Positions 15,375 through 22,793 of a stretch of DNA of 22,793 nucleotides are shown in pieces. The translations under genes were made by a program, and so were the position numbers. The stretch covers positions 1 through 22,793 of the forward strand of contig JAEZTV010000016.1 of NCBI GenBank assembly GCA_023421245.1. The letters run 5' to 3'. This stretch comes from Bacillota bacterium (GTDB lineage: Bacteria > Bacillota > Clostridia > Oscillospirales > Ruminococcaceae). The notes under the pieces were generated by a model. The model worked only from the letters and a program-made list of their open reading frames with translations. It did not search any database and was not told the DNA's origin. Within the stretch, counting starts at the first letter, position 1. The number at the start of each line of letters is the position of its first letter.

Positions 15375-16031
15375 ATGATAAACCTGATTAACATAAGTAA
15401 ATCATATCAACCGCAATCCGAAAAACCTGTTGAGGTATTTGAAGACTTTAATATGGCGGTAAGCAAAGGCGAAATGGTAGCCATCACAGGGAGAAGCGGT
15501 TCTGGGAAATCCACACTGCTTGCCATCATAGCCGGTTTAATGCCAATTGATAAGGGAAATTATTATTTTTGTGAAGAACTCATCTCCATAAAACATGCTT
15601 GTGAAAGCAACCGGTTTCGCCGAAATAATTTGGGTGTCGTTGTACAAAACTTTGCTTTAATTGATGATATGAATGTAATAAACAACATTACGCTGGCCTT
15701 ATCGGGAACACGCGGATCCAAAAGAGACAAGACACAAAAAGCAATGTATATCCTTGAACGGTTGGATCTGCTAAGCGAAGCTAAAAAATACCCGCAAGAG
15801 TTATCGGGCGGACAGTGTCAGAGAGTGGCACTTGCGCGGGCTATTGTCTCTTCTCCGCGCTTGCTTATTGCTGACGAACCAACCGGTTGCTTAGATGTGG
15901 ATGCCGAAGAAAATGTTATGAATCTCTTAAAGGAATTAAACCAGAGCGGCATGACAATCTTGATTGCGACGCACAACCCGTATATCGCCCAAAAATGCCA
16001 TCGTATCGTTCACATCCAAAAGAAGGGGTAA
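15375..16031 (+). CDS. ABC transporter ATPase, LolD/MacB type, lactococcin 972 group
   Basis: This 218-residue ATP-binding protein energises the two permeases before it. Walker A is GRSGSGKST (39-47), the Q-loop is VVQNFALIDDMNVINNI, the signature is LSGGQ (143-147), Walker B is LLIADE (163-168) and the switch His is His200 in ATHN. All key residues are intact, so the exporter could still work although the precursor gene is broken. The ribosome site AAGGAGA lies 6 bases before the ATG. In clusters with a lactococcin-972-like precursor, an ATPase of this size and type is the usual third gene. The general LolD-like class is certain; the specific substrate is inferred. Confidence 0.85.
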   Translation: MINLINISKSYQPQSEKPVEVFEDFNMAVSKGEMVAITGRSGSGKSTLLAIIAGLMPIDKGNYYFCEELISIKHACESNRFRRNNLGVVVQNFALIDDMNVINNITLALSGTRGSKRDKTQKAMYILERLDLLSEAKKYPQELSGGQCQRVALARAIVSSPRLLIADEPTGCLDVDAEENVMNLLKELNQSGMTILIATHNPYIAQKCHRIVHIQKKG

Positions 16032-16051
16032 GTTCTGCGAACGGTTAATTC

Positions 16052-16084
16052 CTCTTATCCAAACAGCCATTCAATCGGCAAAAC
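16052..16084 (-). pseudogene. Displaced copy of the 3' end of an AEC permease gene
   Basis: Bases 16052-16084 match the 3' end of the AEC gene at 17534-17564. In the first 26 aligned bases only two differ, and both differences are synonymous on the - strand (Gly GGA/GGG and Glu GAA/GAG). One extra base follows. On the - strand the fragment still reads PIEWLFG and stop, against AIEWLFG and stop in the intact gene. The two copies are direct repeats that bracket the M23 remnant and the RCC1 lipoprotein gene. This looks like an integration or recombination scar carrying an allele from another strain. Confidence 0.7.
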
Positions 16085-16202
16085 TGGCAACACAGGCTGG
16101 TCTAGCGGTGCGCATCTGCATTTTGAGGTCCGTAAAGACGGAAACCTACAAGACCCTTTTGCGTATGTTATATTCCCTAAAATCGGATGGAGTCATTGTT
16201 AA
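16072..16202 (+). pseudogene. Remnant of an M23 (LytM) peptidase C-terminus
   Basis: Read from 16074, the frame gives IGKTGNTGWSSGAHLHFEV followed by RKDGNLQDPFAYV and a stop at 16200-16202. This is the end of the M23 zinc endopeptidase domain, with the HxH metal/catalytic pair at 16113-16121. Everything before it, including the first metal ligands (HxxxD), is missing, so no working enzyme is possible. The fragment begins inside the AEC 3'-end copy, with shared bases 'cggcaaaac' at the join, as expected for illegitimate recombination. M23 enzymes cut peptidoglycan cross-bridges; here it is only a fossil of a lost gene. Confidence 0.8.
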
Positions 16203-16225
16203 AAAACCGATTAATGGTTCGATAT

Positions 16226-16259
16226 TTTGTGGAGCTGCATTTGTATGCAGCCCCACAAA
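16226..16259. other. Hairpin upstream of the RCC1 lipoprotein gene
   Basis: TTTGTGG-A-GCTGCAT (16226-16240) pairs with ATGCAGC-C-CCACAAA (16245-16259) around a TTGT loop, giving 14 pairs with one mismatch. No T-run follows on the + strand. It may be an old terminator of the lost peptidase gene or part of the RCC1 leader. Confidence 0.5.
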
Positions 16260-16297
16260 TCAGAGAGTAATATAGTGATAAGGGGAGGGCAAAACCA

Positions 16298-17533
16298 ATG
16301 AAGAAAGCACACCTTGTTTTATTTATCATTATGCTTCTTTTAATCATAACCGCATGCTCAAATCCAATAAGTCAAACTAATTCCTCAGATACATCTTCCC
16401 GGAGTACAAATAATCAGGTGGCTACCGAATTGGTTGATAGTCTGTTTATACGTAGTTGTATTAAAGACATCAGCTTAAATGGCGAATCGGTTTCCATTCT
16501 CACAAATTTGGGGAAAGCGTATTTGTGGGGCAAAAACGAAAATGGCACGATTGGCAATGGAACCACTCAGGACGTTGCTACACCCTATCTTATACAGATA
16601 GATGCAACCATTTCGCAGATATCTGCTTCAGAATATAACTCTATCGCATTGACCGATATAGGGGAGTTATATGCATGGGGCAGTAACGAATATGGGGAGT
16701 TTGGCAATGGTACGTATGAAGGATCCTTAGTTCCTAAAAAACTTAAACTTAACTTTTCGGTCAGCAAGATCGAAACAAATGACCATATAACCATTCTTCT
16801 TACAACCGATGGCGACGTCTATTGGTCCGGATGGAATTTTGATGTACGGGCTTTTGAGCTTGATGAGCCTGATCTCGCCCGATATTCTAATCCGTCCTTT
16901 ACAAAAGTCGATCTGCCTGCCAAGATTGTGGATATCTCTGTTTCAAGCAACGGCGTAGCGCTACTTGCCGAACATGAAGTATATTATCACGGGCGTATGA
17001 ATTCCGATCTCGAAAAAACTAATCAAGACGATTCATTTGTGAAGGTTGAGTTCCCCGTAAAAATAATTAAAGCGAAAACATCAGACGGTTGCCTAATTGC
17101 TTTGGGAATTGACCAAAAATTGTACGGCTTTGGGCGCAGTGTCCAAAATTTTGTTGGTCCCAATTTCAATGCGGCATTAAAGAACCCTTCTCCCATCCAA
17201 GGGTATGAGAACATTACAGATTTTTCTTTGGGAAACAACTGCCTGCTAGCAATTACCGATAAAGGTACCATCTTGGGCGCAGGGTATAACATCTTCAACC
17301 AAATTACCGCTACGCAGGCCGAACCCGCAGATAGCGAGTATATCTTTGAGCCGTTTGAGATTATTCTTGACGATAAGGTAACAAAAGTTTTCTGCGGTTA
17401 TGTGTCAAGCGCCGCCATCACAGAATCGGGCGATTGCTATCTTTGGGGTGCCAACTATTACAACCAGCTTTTAAATCATAACACAAATACGCCCTATACT
17501 AAGGGCACACCGGTACGGATTACGACCGGATAG
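16298..17533 (+). CDS. RCC1/BLIP-II-type beta-propeller lipoprotein
   Basis: This 411-residue protein has a lipoprotein signal, with the core LVLFIIMLLLIITAC and lipidated Cys20. A Ser/Thr/Asn-rich spacer follows to about residue 45, then about seven RCC1-type repeats of roughly 50 residues. The best repeats are LWGKNENGTIGNGT, AWGSNEYGEFGNGT and LWGANYYNQLLN. A seven-bladed propeller on the outer face of the membrane is expected. RCC1/BLIP-II propellers bind proteins or peptides, so an immunity or receptor role beside the bacteriocin genes is possible but unproven. GGGGAGGG lies about 9 bases before the ATG. The stop codon is 3 bases from the stop of the convergent AEC gene, with no terminator between. 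Confidence 0.75.
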   Translation: MKKAHLVLFIIMLLLIITACSNPISQTNSSDTSSRSTNNQVATELVDSLFIRSCIKDISLNGESVSILTNLGKAYLWGKNENGTIGNGTTQDVATPYLIQIDATISQISASEYNSIALTDIGELYAWGSNEYGEFGNGTYEGSLVPKKLKLNFSVSKIETNDHITILLTTDGDVYWSGWNFDVRAFELDEPDLARYSNPSFTKVDLPAKIVDISVSSNGVALLAEHEVYYHGRMNSDLEKTNQDDSFVKVEFPVKIIKAKTSDGCLIALGIDQKLYGFGRSVQNFVGPNFNAALKNPSPIQGYENITDFSLGNNCLLAITDKGTILGAGYNIFNQITATQAEPADSEYIFEPFEIILDDKVTKVFCGYVSSAAITESGDCYLWGANYYNQLLNHNTNTPYTKGTPVRITTG

Positions 17534-17536
17534 CTC

Positions 17537-18460
17537 TTACCCAAACAGCCACTCAATCGCAAACCCGATAATCGGGATGGTGACAAGCGAAAACAGGGTG
17601 GAAAGCACGATGCCCTTCGAGCACATCAGCGGGTCACAGTTGTATTGTTCGCCGAAGATGGCGGTGGTGGTTGCGGCGGGCATCGCAAGCATGATGGCGA
17701 TAACCGTCGCAAGCTCGGTGCTCACACCCGCAAGCTTAAGTACTAAGATCCCCACAGCGGGCATCAAAATAAGGCGCAGAAACGACATGATATACAACGG
17801 CGTATCGGTAAACAGCTCGCGCAGGTTAATCTGTGCGAGCATCGAACCGATGACCAGCATGCTTAAGGGGGTACACAAGCCGCCCAGCACCGAGAGCGTC
17901 TCCTGTACCGGCACCGGCAGCTTAATGCGCAGAACAAACAGCAGCACCATAAGAATAGCGGAAAGCACGTTGGGGTCGCGCAAAAGCTTTAACGGGTTCT
18001 GCATCTTGGTGCGCGCCATCATGCTGGTGCCATAGGTAAAGATGCACAATTGAAACACAATGTTAAAGAACACCGCGTAAAACACGCCGGTTTCGGGTAA
18101 AAAGATGCTGATGATGGGATAACCCAAAAATCCGACATTCGCAAATACCGTAAGGCTTACAAACACACGTTTTCGGTCACCGTCAAGCTTTATCGCCCGC
18201 GCAATCAGGTGAGAAAACGGGATACCAAGCAGATAGTATACTACCGCACACCCAAACACAATAAGGATGTTGTTCATGCGGTCTTGGCTATACGAAACAT
18301 TTGCCGATGAAAGCACCAGTGCCGGCATGGCAATGACAAGCACAATGCGCGAAAGCCCCATCTGCAAATGCGCGTCTAAAATCTCCTTCCTGCGTGCTGC
18401 ATACCCTACGGCAATCAGCGCGAAGATGACAAAAAGCTTACCTAAAACCGAAAGCATCAT
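17537..18460 (-). CDS. AEC (auxin efflux carrier) family permease
   Basis: This 307-residue membrane protein has about ten helices in the two-fold 5+5 layout of the AEC/BASS-like transporters. Marks are the opening LFVIFALIAVGYAARRKEIL and the later block LCTPLSMLVIGSMLAQ. Members move organic anions or other small solutes, and the substrate cannot be read from sequence. It is the last gene of deoB-cdd-AEC, 59 bases after cdd, so a link to nucleoside or pentose products is possible. AAGGCGGG lies 9 bases before the ATG at 18460. Its 3' end is duplicated at 16052-16084. The convergent RCC1 gene ends 3 bases away. Confidence 0.9.
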   Translation of the reverse strand: MMLSVLGKLFVIFALIAVGYAARRKEILDAHLQMGLSRIVLVIAMPALVLSSANVSYSQDRMNNILIVFGCAVVYYLLGIPFSHLIARAIKLDGDRKRVFVSLTVFANVGFLGYPIISIFLPETGVFYAVFFNIVFQLCIFTYGTSMMARTKMQNPLKLLRDPNVLSAILMVLLFVLRIKLPVPVQETLSVLGGLCTPLSMLVIGSMLAQINLRELFTDTPLYIMSFLRLILMPAVGILVLKLAGVSTELATVIAIMLAMPAATTTAIFGEQYNCDPLMCSKGIVLSTLFSLVTIPIIGFAIEWLFG

Positions 18461-18519
18461 ACCTAAAAACCCGCCTTAAACAAATTCCGTCTGTTACCCA
18501 TACATGCGTTTTGCACAGG

Positions 18520-18942
18520 CTACCGCGATACACTGTCGGGTGAAAACCCGTTTGGCAGCAGCTGTCCGAGTGTTTGCACCGTAAACTCATCCGCGGTGCG
18601 TGCCGTAATAATGCGAAAATTCTCTGCGTCACAGAACTCCGCCATTACTTGCCGGCATACGCCGCAGGGGTAAAAGTAGGTGTACTCACTTGGTTGCGCA
18701 TCCTTGTGCGCACCCGCGACCGCGATGGCCGCAAACGCACGCGCACCGTCTGATATTGCCTTAAAAAATGCGGTGCGCTCGGCACAGTTTGTGGGCGAGT
18801 ACGCCGCGTTTTCGATGTTGCAGCCGTGGTAAACACGCCCGTCCGCCGTAAGCAGCGCCGCGCCTACCATGTAGCCCGAATAGGGCGCGTAGGCGCGTGT
18901 GCGCGCAACAAACGCCTCTTTTACCAATGCCTTGTCGTCCAT
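18520..18942 (-). CDS. cdd: Cytidine deaminase
   Basis: This 140-residue enzyme hydrolyses cytidine and deoxycytidine to uridine and deoxyuridine plus ammonia. It is the short homotetrameric type. Zinc ligands are Cys53 (in TNCAERTA, with catalytic Glu55) and Cys93/Cys96 in PCGVCRQ; CNIENAAY (41-48) binds the ribose. The N-terminal YAPYSGYMVGAAL is typical. GGGGAG lies 8 bases before the ATG. It sits 60 bases after deoB and 59 before the AEC gene on the same strand, consistent with a nucleoside salvage operon. Confidence 0.95.
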   Translation of the reverse strand: MDDKALVKEAFVARTRAYAPYSGYMVGAALLTADGRVYHGCNIENAAYSPTNCAERTAFFKAISDGARAFAAIAVAGAHKDAQPSEYTYFYPCGVCRQVMAEFCDAENFRIITARTADEFTVQTLGQLLPNGFSPDSVSR

Positions 18943-19002
18943 CTTAACATCTCCCCTTTATCGCATAAGCCGGTTGTTCTGTCCGGTGATGGTGTCATAT
19001 GG

Positions 19003-20193
19003 TTACTTCTTAGCGGATGCCCGTAATTCGTCCGCAAGCGAGGCCCCGTCAATCTGCGCAGATACCCCAAGCAATACCGCCGCGGTCTTGCCGATATCGG
19101 CAAAGGTGGGGCGGGTGCCAAGGTTTACGCCTGCCTGAATCTGTTTGCCGTACACAAGCCACGGGGTATACTCGCGGGAATGGTCGGTGCTTGCGGTGGA
19201 CGGGTCACAGCCGTGGTCCGCGGTAATCATCAAAACATCGCCGTCACGCATCTGCGCCATCAGCGTGCCAATCTGCTCATCCGCACGGCAAAGCGCCTCG
19301 GTGTAACCCGCAATATCATTGCGGTGACCGTATACCATATCAAACTCCACAAGGTTCACAAAGCACAGGCCGCGAAAGTCCCGCTCTGCAAGCGCCAACG
19401 TCTTTTGCATGCCGTCATCGTTTGAGACGGTGCGTATCGTTTCGGTAACACCCTTGCCCGCAAAGATGTCATAGATCTTTCCCACCGCAATGCTGTCAAG
19501 GCCCGCATTTACCAGTGCATCCATAAAGGTTGCACGAGGCGGTACGAGCGAGAAGTCGTGGCGGTTTACGGTGCGCTTATAGTCAGGGTAATCCCCCACA
19601 AACGGGCGGGCAATTACCCTGCCGACACCGTGCTCACCGGTTAAGATGCTGCGCGCAATCTCGCAGTAGCGGTACAACTGCTCGGGCGGCACAATCTCCT
19701 CGTGCGCCGCAATCTGAAAGACGCTGTCCGCCGAGGTGTATACAATGAGCGCACCCGTTTCTGTATGCTCTTTGCCGTACTCAAGAATAACCTGTGTGCC
19801 GGAATACGGTTTGTTGCATAGTGTGCCGCGGCCTGTCTGCCGCTCAAATTCGCCGATGATCTCGGGCGGGAATCCGTTTGGGTATACCGGCATGGGAGCG
19901 TGCGAGATAATCCCCGCAATCTCCCAATGGCCGATGGTGGTATCCTTCCCTTTTGACGCTTCCCGCATCCGCGCATACGCACCGGCAGGTGTCGCGACCG
20001 GCTCTCCGCAACCGATGCCGTCAATGTTAAACATCCCGATACTGCGCATGTTGGGGATGTGCAGCTTACCCGTCTGCCAGCACGCGCGCAGGGTATGGCT
20101 GCCCACGTCGCCGTACTGTGCCGCGTCGGGCGCTTCGCCAATGCCGACACTGTCAAGCACAATTAAAAATATCCGATTTATCTCGCTGTGCAT
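19003..20193 (-). CDS. deoB: Phosphopentomutase
   Basis: This 396-residue alkaline-phosphatase-superfamily enzyme interconverts (deoxy)ribose-1-phosphate and -5-phosphate, linking nucleoside phosphorolysis to the pentose pool. It uses two Mn ions. Visible blocks are FLIVLDSVGIGEAPDA (metal-binding Asp14), KGKDTTIGHWEIAG with the phosphorylated Thr, VEFDMVYGHRND and ITADHGCDPS with TDHSREYTP. The length is normal. I chose ATG 20193 for the standard MHSEINRIFLIVLD start, with AAAGGA about 12 bases before; ATG 20205 directly abuts that site. deoD, its metabolic partner, lies upstream but is cut off by 1.1 kb of repeats. Confidence 0.95.
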   Translation of the reverse strand: MHSEINRIFLIVLDSVGIGEAPDAAQYGDVGSHTLRACWQTGKLHIPNMRSIGMFNIDGIGCGEPVATPAGAYARMREASKGKDTTIGHWEIAGIISHAPMPVYPNGFPPEIIGEFERQTGRGTLCNKPYSGTQVILEYGKEHTETGALIVYTSADSVFQIAAHEEIVPPEQLYRYCEIARSILTGEHGVGRVIARPFVGDYPDYKRTVNRHDFSLVPPRATFMDALVNAGLDSIAVGKIYDIFAGKGVTETIRTVSNDDGMQKTLALAERDFRGLCFVNLVEFDMVYGHRNDIAGYTEALCRADEQIGTLMAQMRDGDVLMITADHGCDPSTASTDHSREYTPWLVYGKQIQAGVNLGTRPTFADIGKTAAVLLGVSAQIDGASLADELRASAKK

Positions 20194-20229
20194 CGCCGTA
20201 ACCATTCCTTTCCGGTGCAAGCACCGCCT

Positions 20230-21290
20230 GTCTGTCTCTATTTTAGGTCATCCTGTTTCACGGAAAACCTGCGGTTTTCCCAATGCGAAATTTTGTTTCG
20301 CTATATGCCAACCCTGTACAACACGGAAAACCGTAGGTTTTCCAAATGCGAAACAAAGTTTCGCTATGTCACCTCATCAGTCAGCCTGCGGCTGCCAGTC
20401 TTCCCAACGTCAAGCAAAGCTTGACGCTTCGGGGAAGCCCTACAAGCCTTCTCCTGTTAGGAGAAGGTGGCGCGAAGCGCCGGATGAGGTCATTAACCCT
20501 TCTCTCAAAGGAGAATCTATCCGCAGAAAACCGAAGGTTTTTAGAATGCCAACCGAAGGTTGGCTATATGCCAAGCGTTAGCTTGGCTATGTCCTCGACG
20601 CCCCGCGTAAAGCCTTCCAAACGCAGAGCTTTGCTTGCCGTTTCGGAGAAGCCATACAAGCCTTCTCCTGTTAGGAGAAGGTGGCATAGTGAATCTTTGA
20701 TTCACTATGGCGGATGAGGTCAAATGCCAAGTTAATACCGCACGTGTGGCGGATAACCACCCCTTTATGTGTCTTATGAAGAAAGGTTTCGCCTTCGGGC
20801 GACTTCCTTTTGTTGTTCGACAAAAGGAAGGAAAAACGAATCAGGGGTACCCCCTGAACCCCGCGCGACAAGCAGACGACAGGCCTTGCACCCTAATCCG
20901 CTATCCTCGGCACACTCCGCTTATCTCCCGGAGCCAAGGGGGAAAAGAGGCTCCGGTCGGCGCGTCGTGCGCAAAACGCGTTGCGTTTTGTTCCCTCGGC
21001 TGTTCTCTTGTTAGGTTGCGATTAAGTCGCCTGCTTGCCGCGTACCGTATACGCAAACGTTCCGCACAATTTTAATTTCACCTACATAACCAGCCACTCC
21101 GCGTAAAGCCTTCTCCTGTTAGGAGAAGGTTGCGCGTAGCGCCGGATGAGGTAATTAAGCCTTCTTCATTTCTCCAGCTAAATCGGAAAGTCACAGGTTT
21201 TTCCAAATGCGAAACTTTGTTTCGCTATATGCGAGTCTCCGATTCGCTATGCTTACCGCAGGTTGGCTATGCTATAAGCAGCTTGCCATT
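20230..21290. repeat. Hairpin-mosaic repeat field between deoD and deoB
   Basis: No credible gene is seen. Modules shared with 1-980 and 22110-22793 are the AAAACC/GGTTTT plus GCGAAAC/GTTTCGC pair (20262-20306, 20322-20368, 21190-21230), GCCAACC/GGTTGGC (20548-20564), GCCAAGC/GCTTGGC (20570-20587) and the TCTCCT/AGGAGA module (near 20445, 20660 and 21112). There is also a long module at 20735-20835 with a perfect 11-bp CTTCCTTTTGT/ACAAAAGGAAG hairpin. CCGGAGCC/GGCTCCGG (20928-20956) and CAAAACGC/GCGTTTTG (20972-20990) are further perfect stems. The field splits what would otherwise be one nucleoside salvage operon. Confidence 0.85.
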
Positions 21291-21295
21291 GTTGT

Positions 21296-22009
21296 TTATG
21301 CAAGGGAGAGTGCTACCTTCATCATATTGGTAAACGAGTTCTGGCGTTCCTCGGCGCTCATGGCCTCGCCCGTGCGCACGTTATCCGATATGGTGAGCAG
21401 ACAGAGCGCGTTTTTACCCGCACGCGCCGCGTTCATATACAATGCGGCGGCCTCCATCTCCACGGCGAGCACACCCATCCTGCGCCACTGTCCGACAGCG
21501 GCGGCATCATCGCTGTAAAACGTATCACTGGAAAGGATGTTACCTACCCTGCAGTGTATACCAAGCTCTTTGGCACAATCCACCGCTTTGGTCAGCAGCT
21601 CATAGCTTGCAATGGGGGCAAACGCACCCGGCAGCCCATACTGGTGCGCGTAATTTGAGTTGGTGCACGCACCCATGGCAACCACAAGCTCACCGAGCGC
21701 CATATCCTCCAAAAACGCGCCCGCCGAACCGATGCGGATGATGTTCTCCACACCGTAAAAATTATATAATTCATACGAATAGATGCCCATCGACGGCATA
21801 CCCATACCGCTGCCCTGCACCGAAACAAGCCTGCCTTCGTATTCTCCCGTAAAGCCGTACATCCCGCGTACGCTGTTGTACCGCACCGGATTTTTCAAAA
21901 AAGTCTCGGCGACCACCTGTGCGCGCAGGGGATCACCCGGCATCAGCACAGTCTTTGCAATCTCTCCCGGCTTCGCACCGATATGCGGTGTTGGCGTGTT
22001 GTTTGACAC
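21296..22009 (-). CDS. deoD: Purine-nucleoside phosphorylase, DeoD type
   Basis: This 237-residue enzyme of the hexameric class splits purine (deoxy)nucleosides with phosphate into base and (deoxy)ribose-1-phosphate. It has HIGAKPGEIAKTVLMPGDPLRA (phosphate loop), YNSVRGMYGFTG, GSGMGMPSMGIYSYEL, RIGSAGA, VEMEAAALY (nucleoside-binding Glu) and LLTISDN with the catalytic Asp. The start is GTG at 22009, with AAAAGGAGA about 10 bases before; no upstream ATG fits. The stop (TAA) comes within a few bases of the repeat field, and I see no terminator. Confidence 0.95.
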   Translation of the reverse strand: MSNNTPTPHIGAKPGEIAKTVLMPGDPLRAQVVAETFLKNPVRYNSVRGMYGFTGEYEGRLVSVQGSGMGMPSMGIYSYELYNFYGVENIIRIGSAGAFLEDMALGELVVAMGACTNSNYAHQYGLPGAFAPIASYELLTKAVDCAKELGIHCRVGNILSSDTFYSDDAAAVGQWRRMGVLAVEMEAAALYMNAARAGKNALCLLTISDNVRTGEAMSAEERQNSFTNMMKVALSLA

Positions 22010-22109
22010 TTATTTGCACTCTCCTTTTGGTTTTATTGCTTTGCTTGCTATTTAAATAATCTGTTGAATACAACATGATATATTCTGCCCATTTAATTTT
22101 GCCGCCGCA

Positions 22110-22793
22110 AACGCAAACCCACAGGCTTTCCAAATTCCAGCCTTGCACAACACCGAAAACCGCAGGTTTTTAGAATGCGAAACTTGTTTCGCTATATGCC
22201 AACCGTAGGCTGGCTATGCGCCGAGATGAGGTCATTAACCTTTCCCCTCAAGGGGAAGCCATTCACGGAAAACCGCAGGCTTTCCCAATGCGAAACCTTG
22301 TTTCGCTATATGCCAAGCGTTAGCTTGGCTATGCGCCCCGTTAATACCAAACGCGTGGCAGATAACCACACCTTTGTGTGTATTATAAAAGAAGGTTTCG
22401 CCTGCGGGCGACTTCCTTTTGTTGAATGCGTAGGGGCGCGCATTGCGCGTCCGAATTGGACCTCATTGCCCATCGTAGGGGGCGGCATCCTTGACGCCCC
22501 GCGTAAAGCCTCCCCAACATCAAGCAAAGCTTGCCGCTTCGGGGAATCCATTTGCGGAAAACCGCACGTTTTCCCAATGCGAAACCTTGTTTCGCTATAT
22601 GCCAAGCGTTAGCTTGGCTATGTCCTCGACGCCCCGCATAAAGCCTTCCCAACGCAGATTTTCTAAATGTTTCGCCTTCGGGCGACCTACTTTTGTGTTT
22701 CAACAAAAGTAGGCAAAAATGAATCAAGTGGCTTCGCCCCTTGAAAACCCCAACCGCAGCACGGGCGAACTACACCTCGCAATTTCTATTCAC
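22110..22793. repeat. Hairpin-mosaic repeat field, right end
   Basis: It holds the same modules in the same order as the left end. The AAAACC/GGTTTT plus GCGAAAC/GTTTCGC plus GCCAAnC/GnTTGGC composite is at about 22150-22214, 22265-22329 and 22555-22618. The long module is at 22340-22430 and 22640-22793, with CCTACTTTTGT/ACAAAAGTAGG. The last 73 bases match about 528-600, and the last 11 bases equal the first 11 of the window. No gene is seen. Confidence 0.85.

Noticed and set aside
15964..16275. 103-codon frame overlapping the end of the ABC ATPase gene
   Set aside because: It is in another frame. The frame that makes sense here is the M23 peptidase remnant ending at 16202.
20230..22793. 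CRISPR array or integron attC array
   Set aside because: The repeated palindromes lack regular spacing and unique equal-length spacers. No cas genes or integron integrase are present, and modules appear in varied order.

Overview
The window looks like chromosomal DNA of an anaerobic, probably gut-type Clostridia (Oscillospiraceae-like) bacterium. It carries a six-gene Rnf ferredoxin:NAD+ oxidoreductase operon in the order CDGEAB, a one-chain glycyl-tRNA synthetase, Firmicutes-type ribosome binding sites and sigma-A promoters. Taxonomy is inferred from gene content only. Both ends of the window lie in the same kind of dispersed repeat, so it is probably a whole contig broken at repeats.

Layout: 1-980 is a field of short hairpin repeats. 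1110-4222 is a + strand promoter, an MBOAT acyltransferase, a DHHW/AlgX-like partner and a bidirectional terminator; together they probably O-acylate an exported surface polymer. 4264-9448 (- strand) is rnfCDGEAB, with a copy of the hairpin repeat lodged between rnfA and rnfB. 9748-10143 (-) is a membrane-anchored NusG-domain-II protein with its own promoter. 10347-10703 holds terminators and a cluster of hairpins. 10723-12102 (-) is glyS with a clear promoter.

12184-17533 (+) is an AT-rich island unlike its surroundings. It holds a 25-residue small ORF, a lactococcin-972-like secreted bacteriocin precursor broken by an in-frame TAA just after its signal peptide, two 4-TM FtsX/MacB-like permeases, a LolD-type ABC ATPase, a remnant of an M23 peptidase and an RCC1-propeller lipoprotein. 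A 30-bp copy of the 3' end of the neighbouring AEC permease gene lies at 16052-16084. It differs from the resident copy (17534-17564) by two synonymous changes and one inserted base, so the AEC 3' end looks like a recombination or integration point through which foreign DNA arrived.

17537-22009 (-) is a nucleoside salvage group: deoD, then 1.1 kb of hairpin repeats, then deoB, cdd and an AEC-family permease. DeoD phosphorolyses purine nucleosides, DeoB converts (deoxy)ribose-1-phosphate to the 5-phosphate, and Cdd deaminates cytidine. 22110-22793 is again hairpin repeat.

The two most unusual things are the hairpin-mosaic repeats, whose copies change sequence while keeping their stems paired, and the bacteriocin island with its broken precursor and integration scar.
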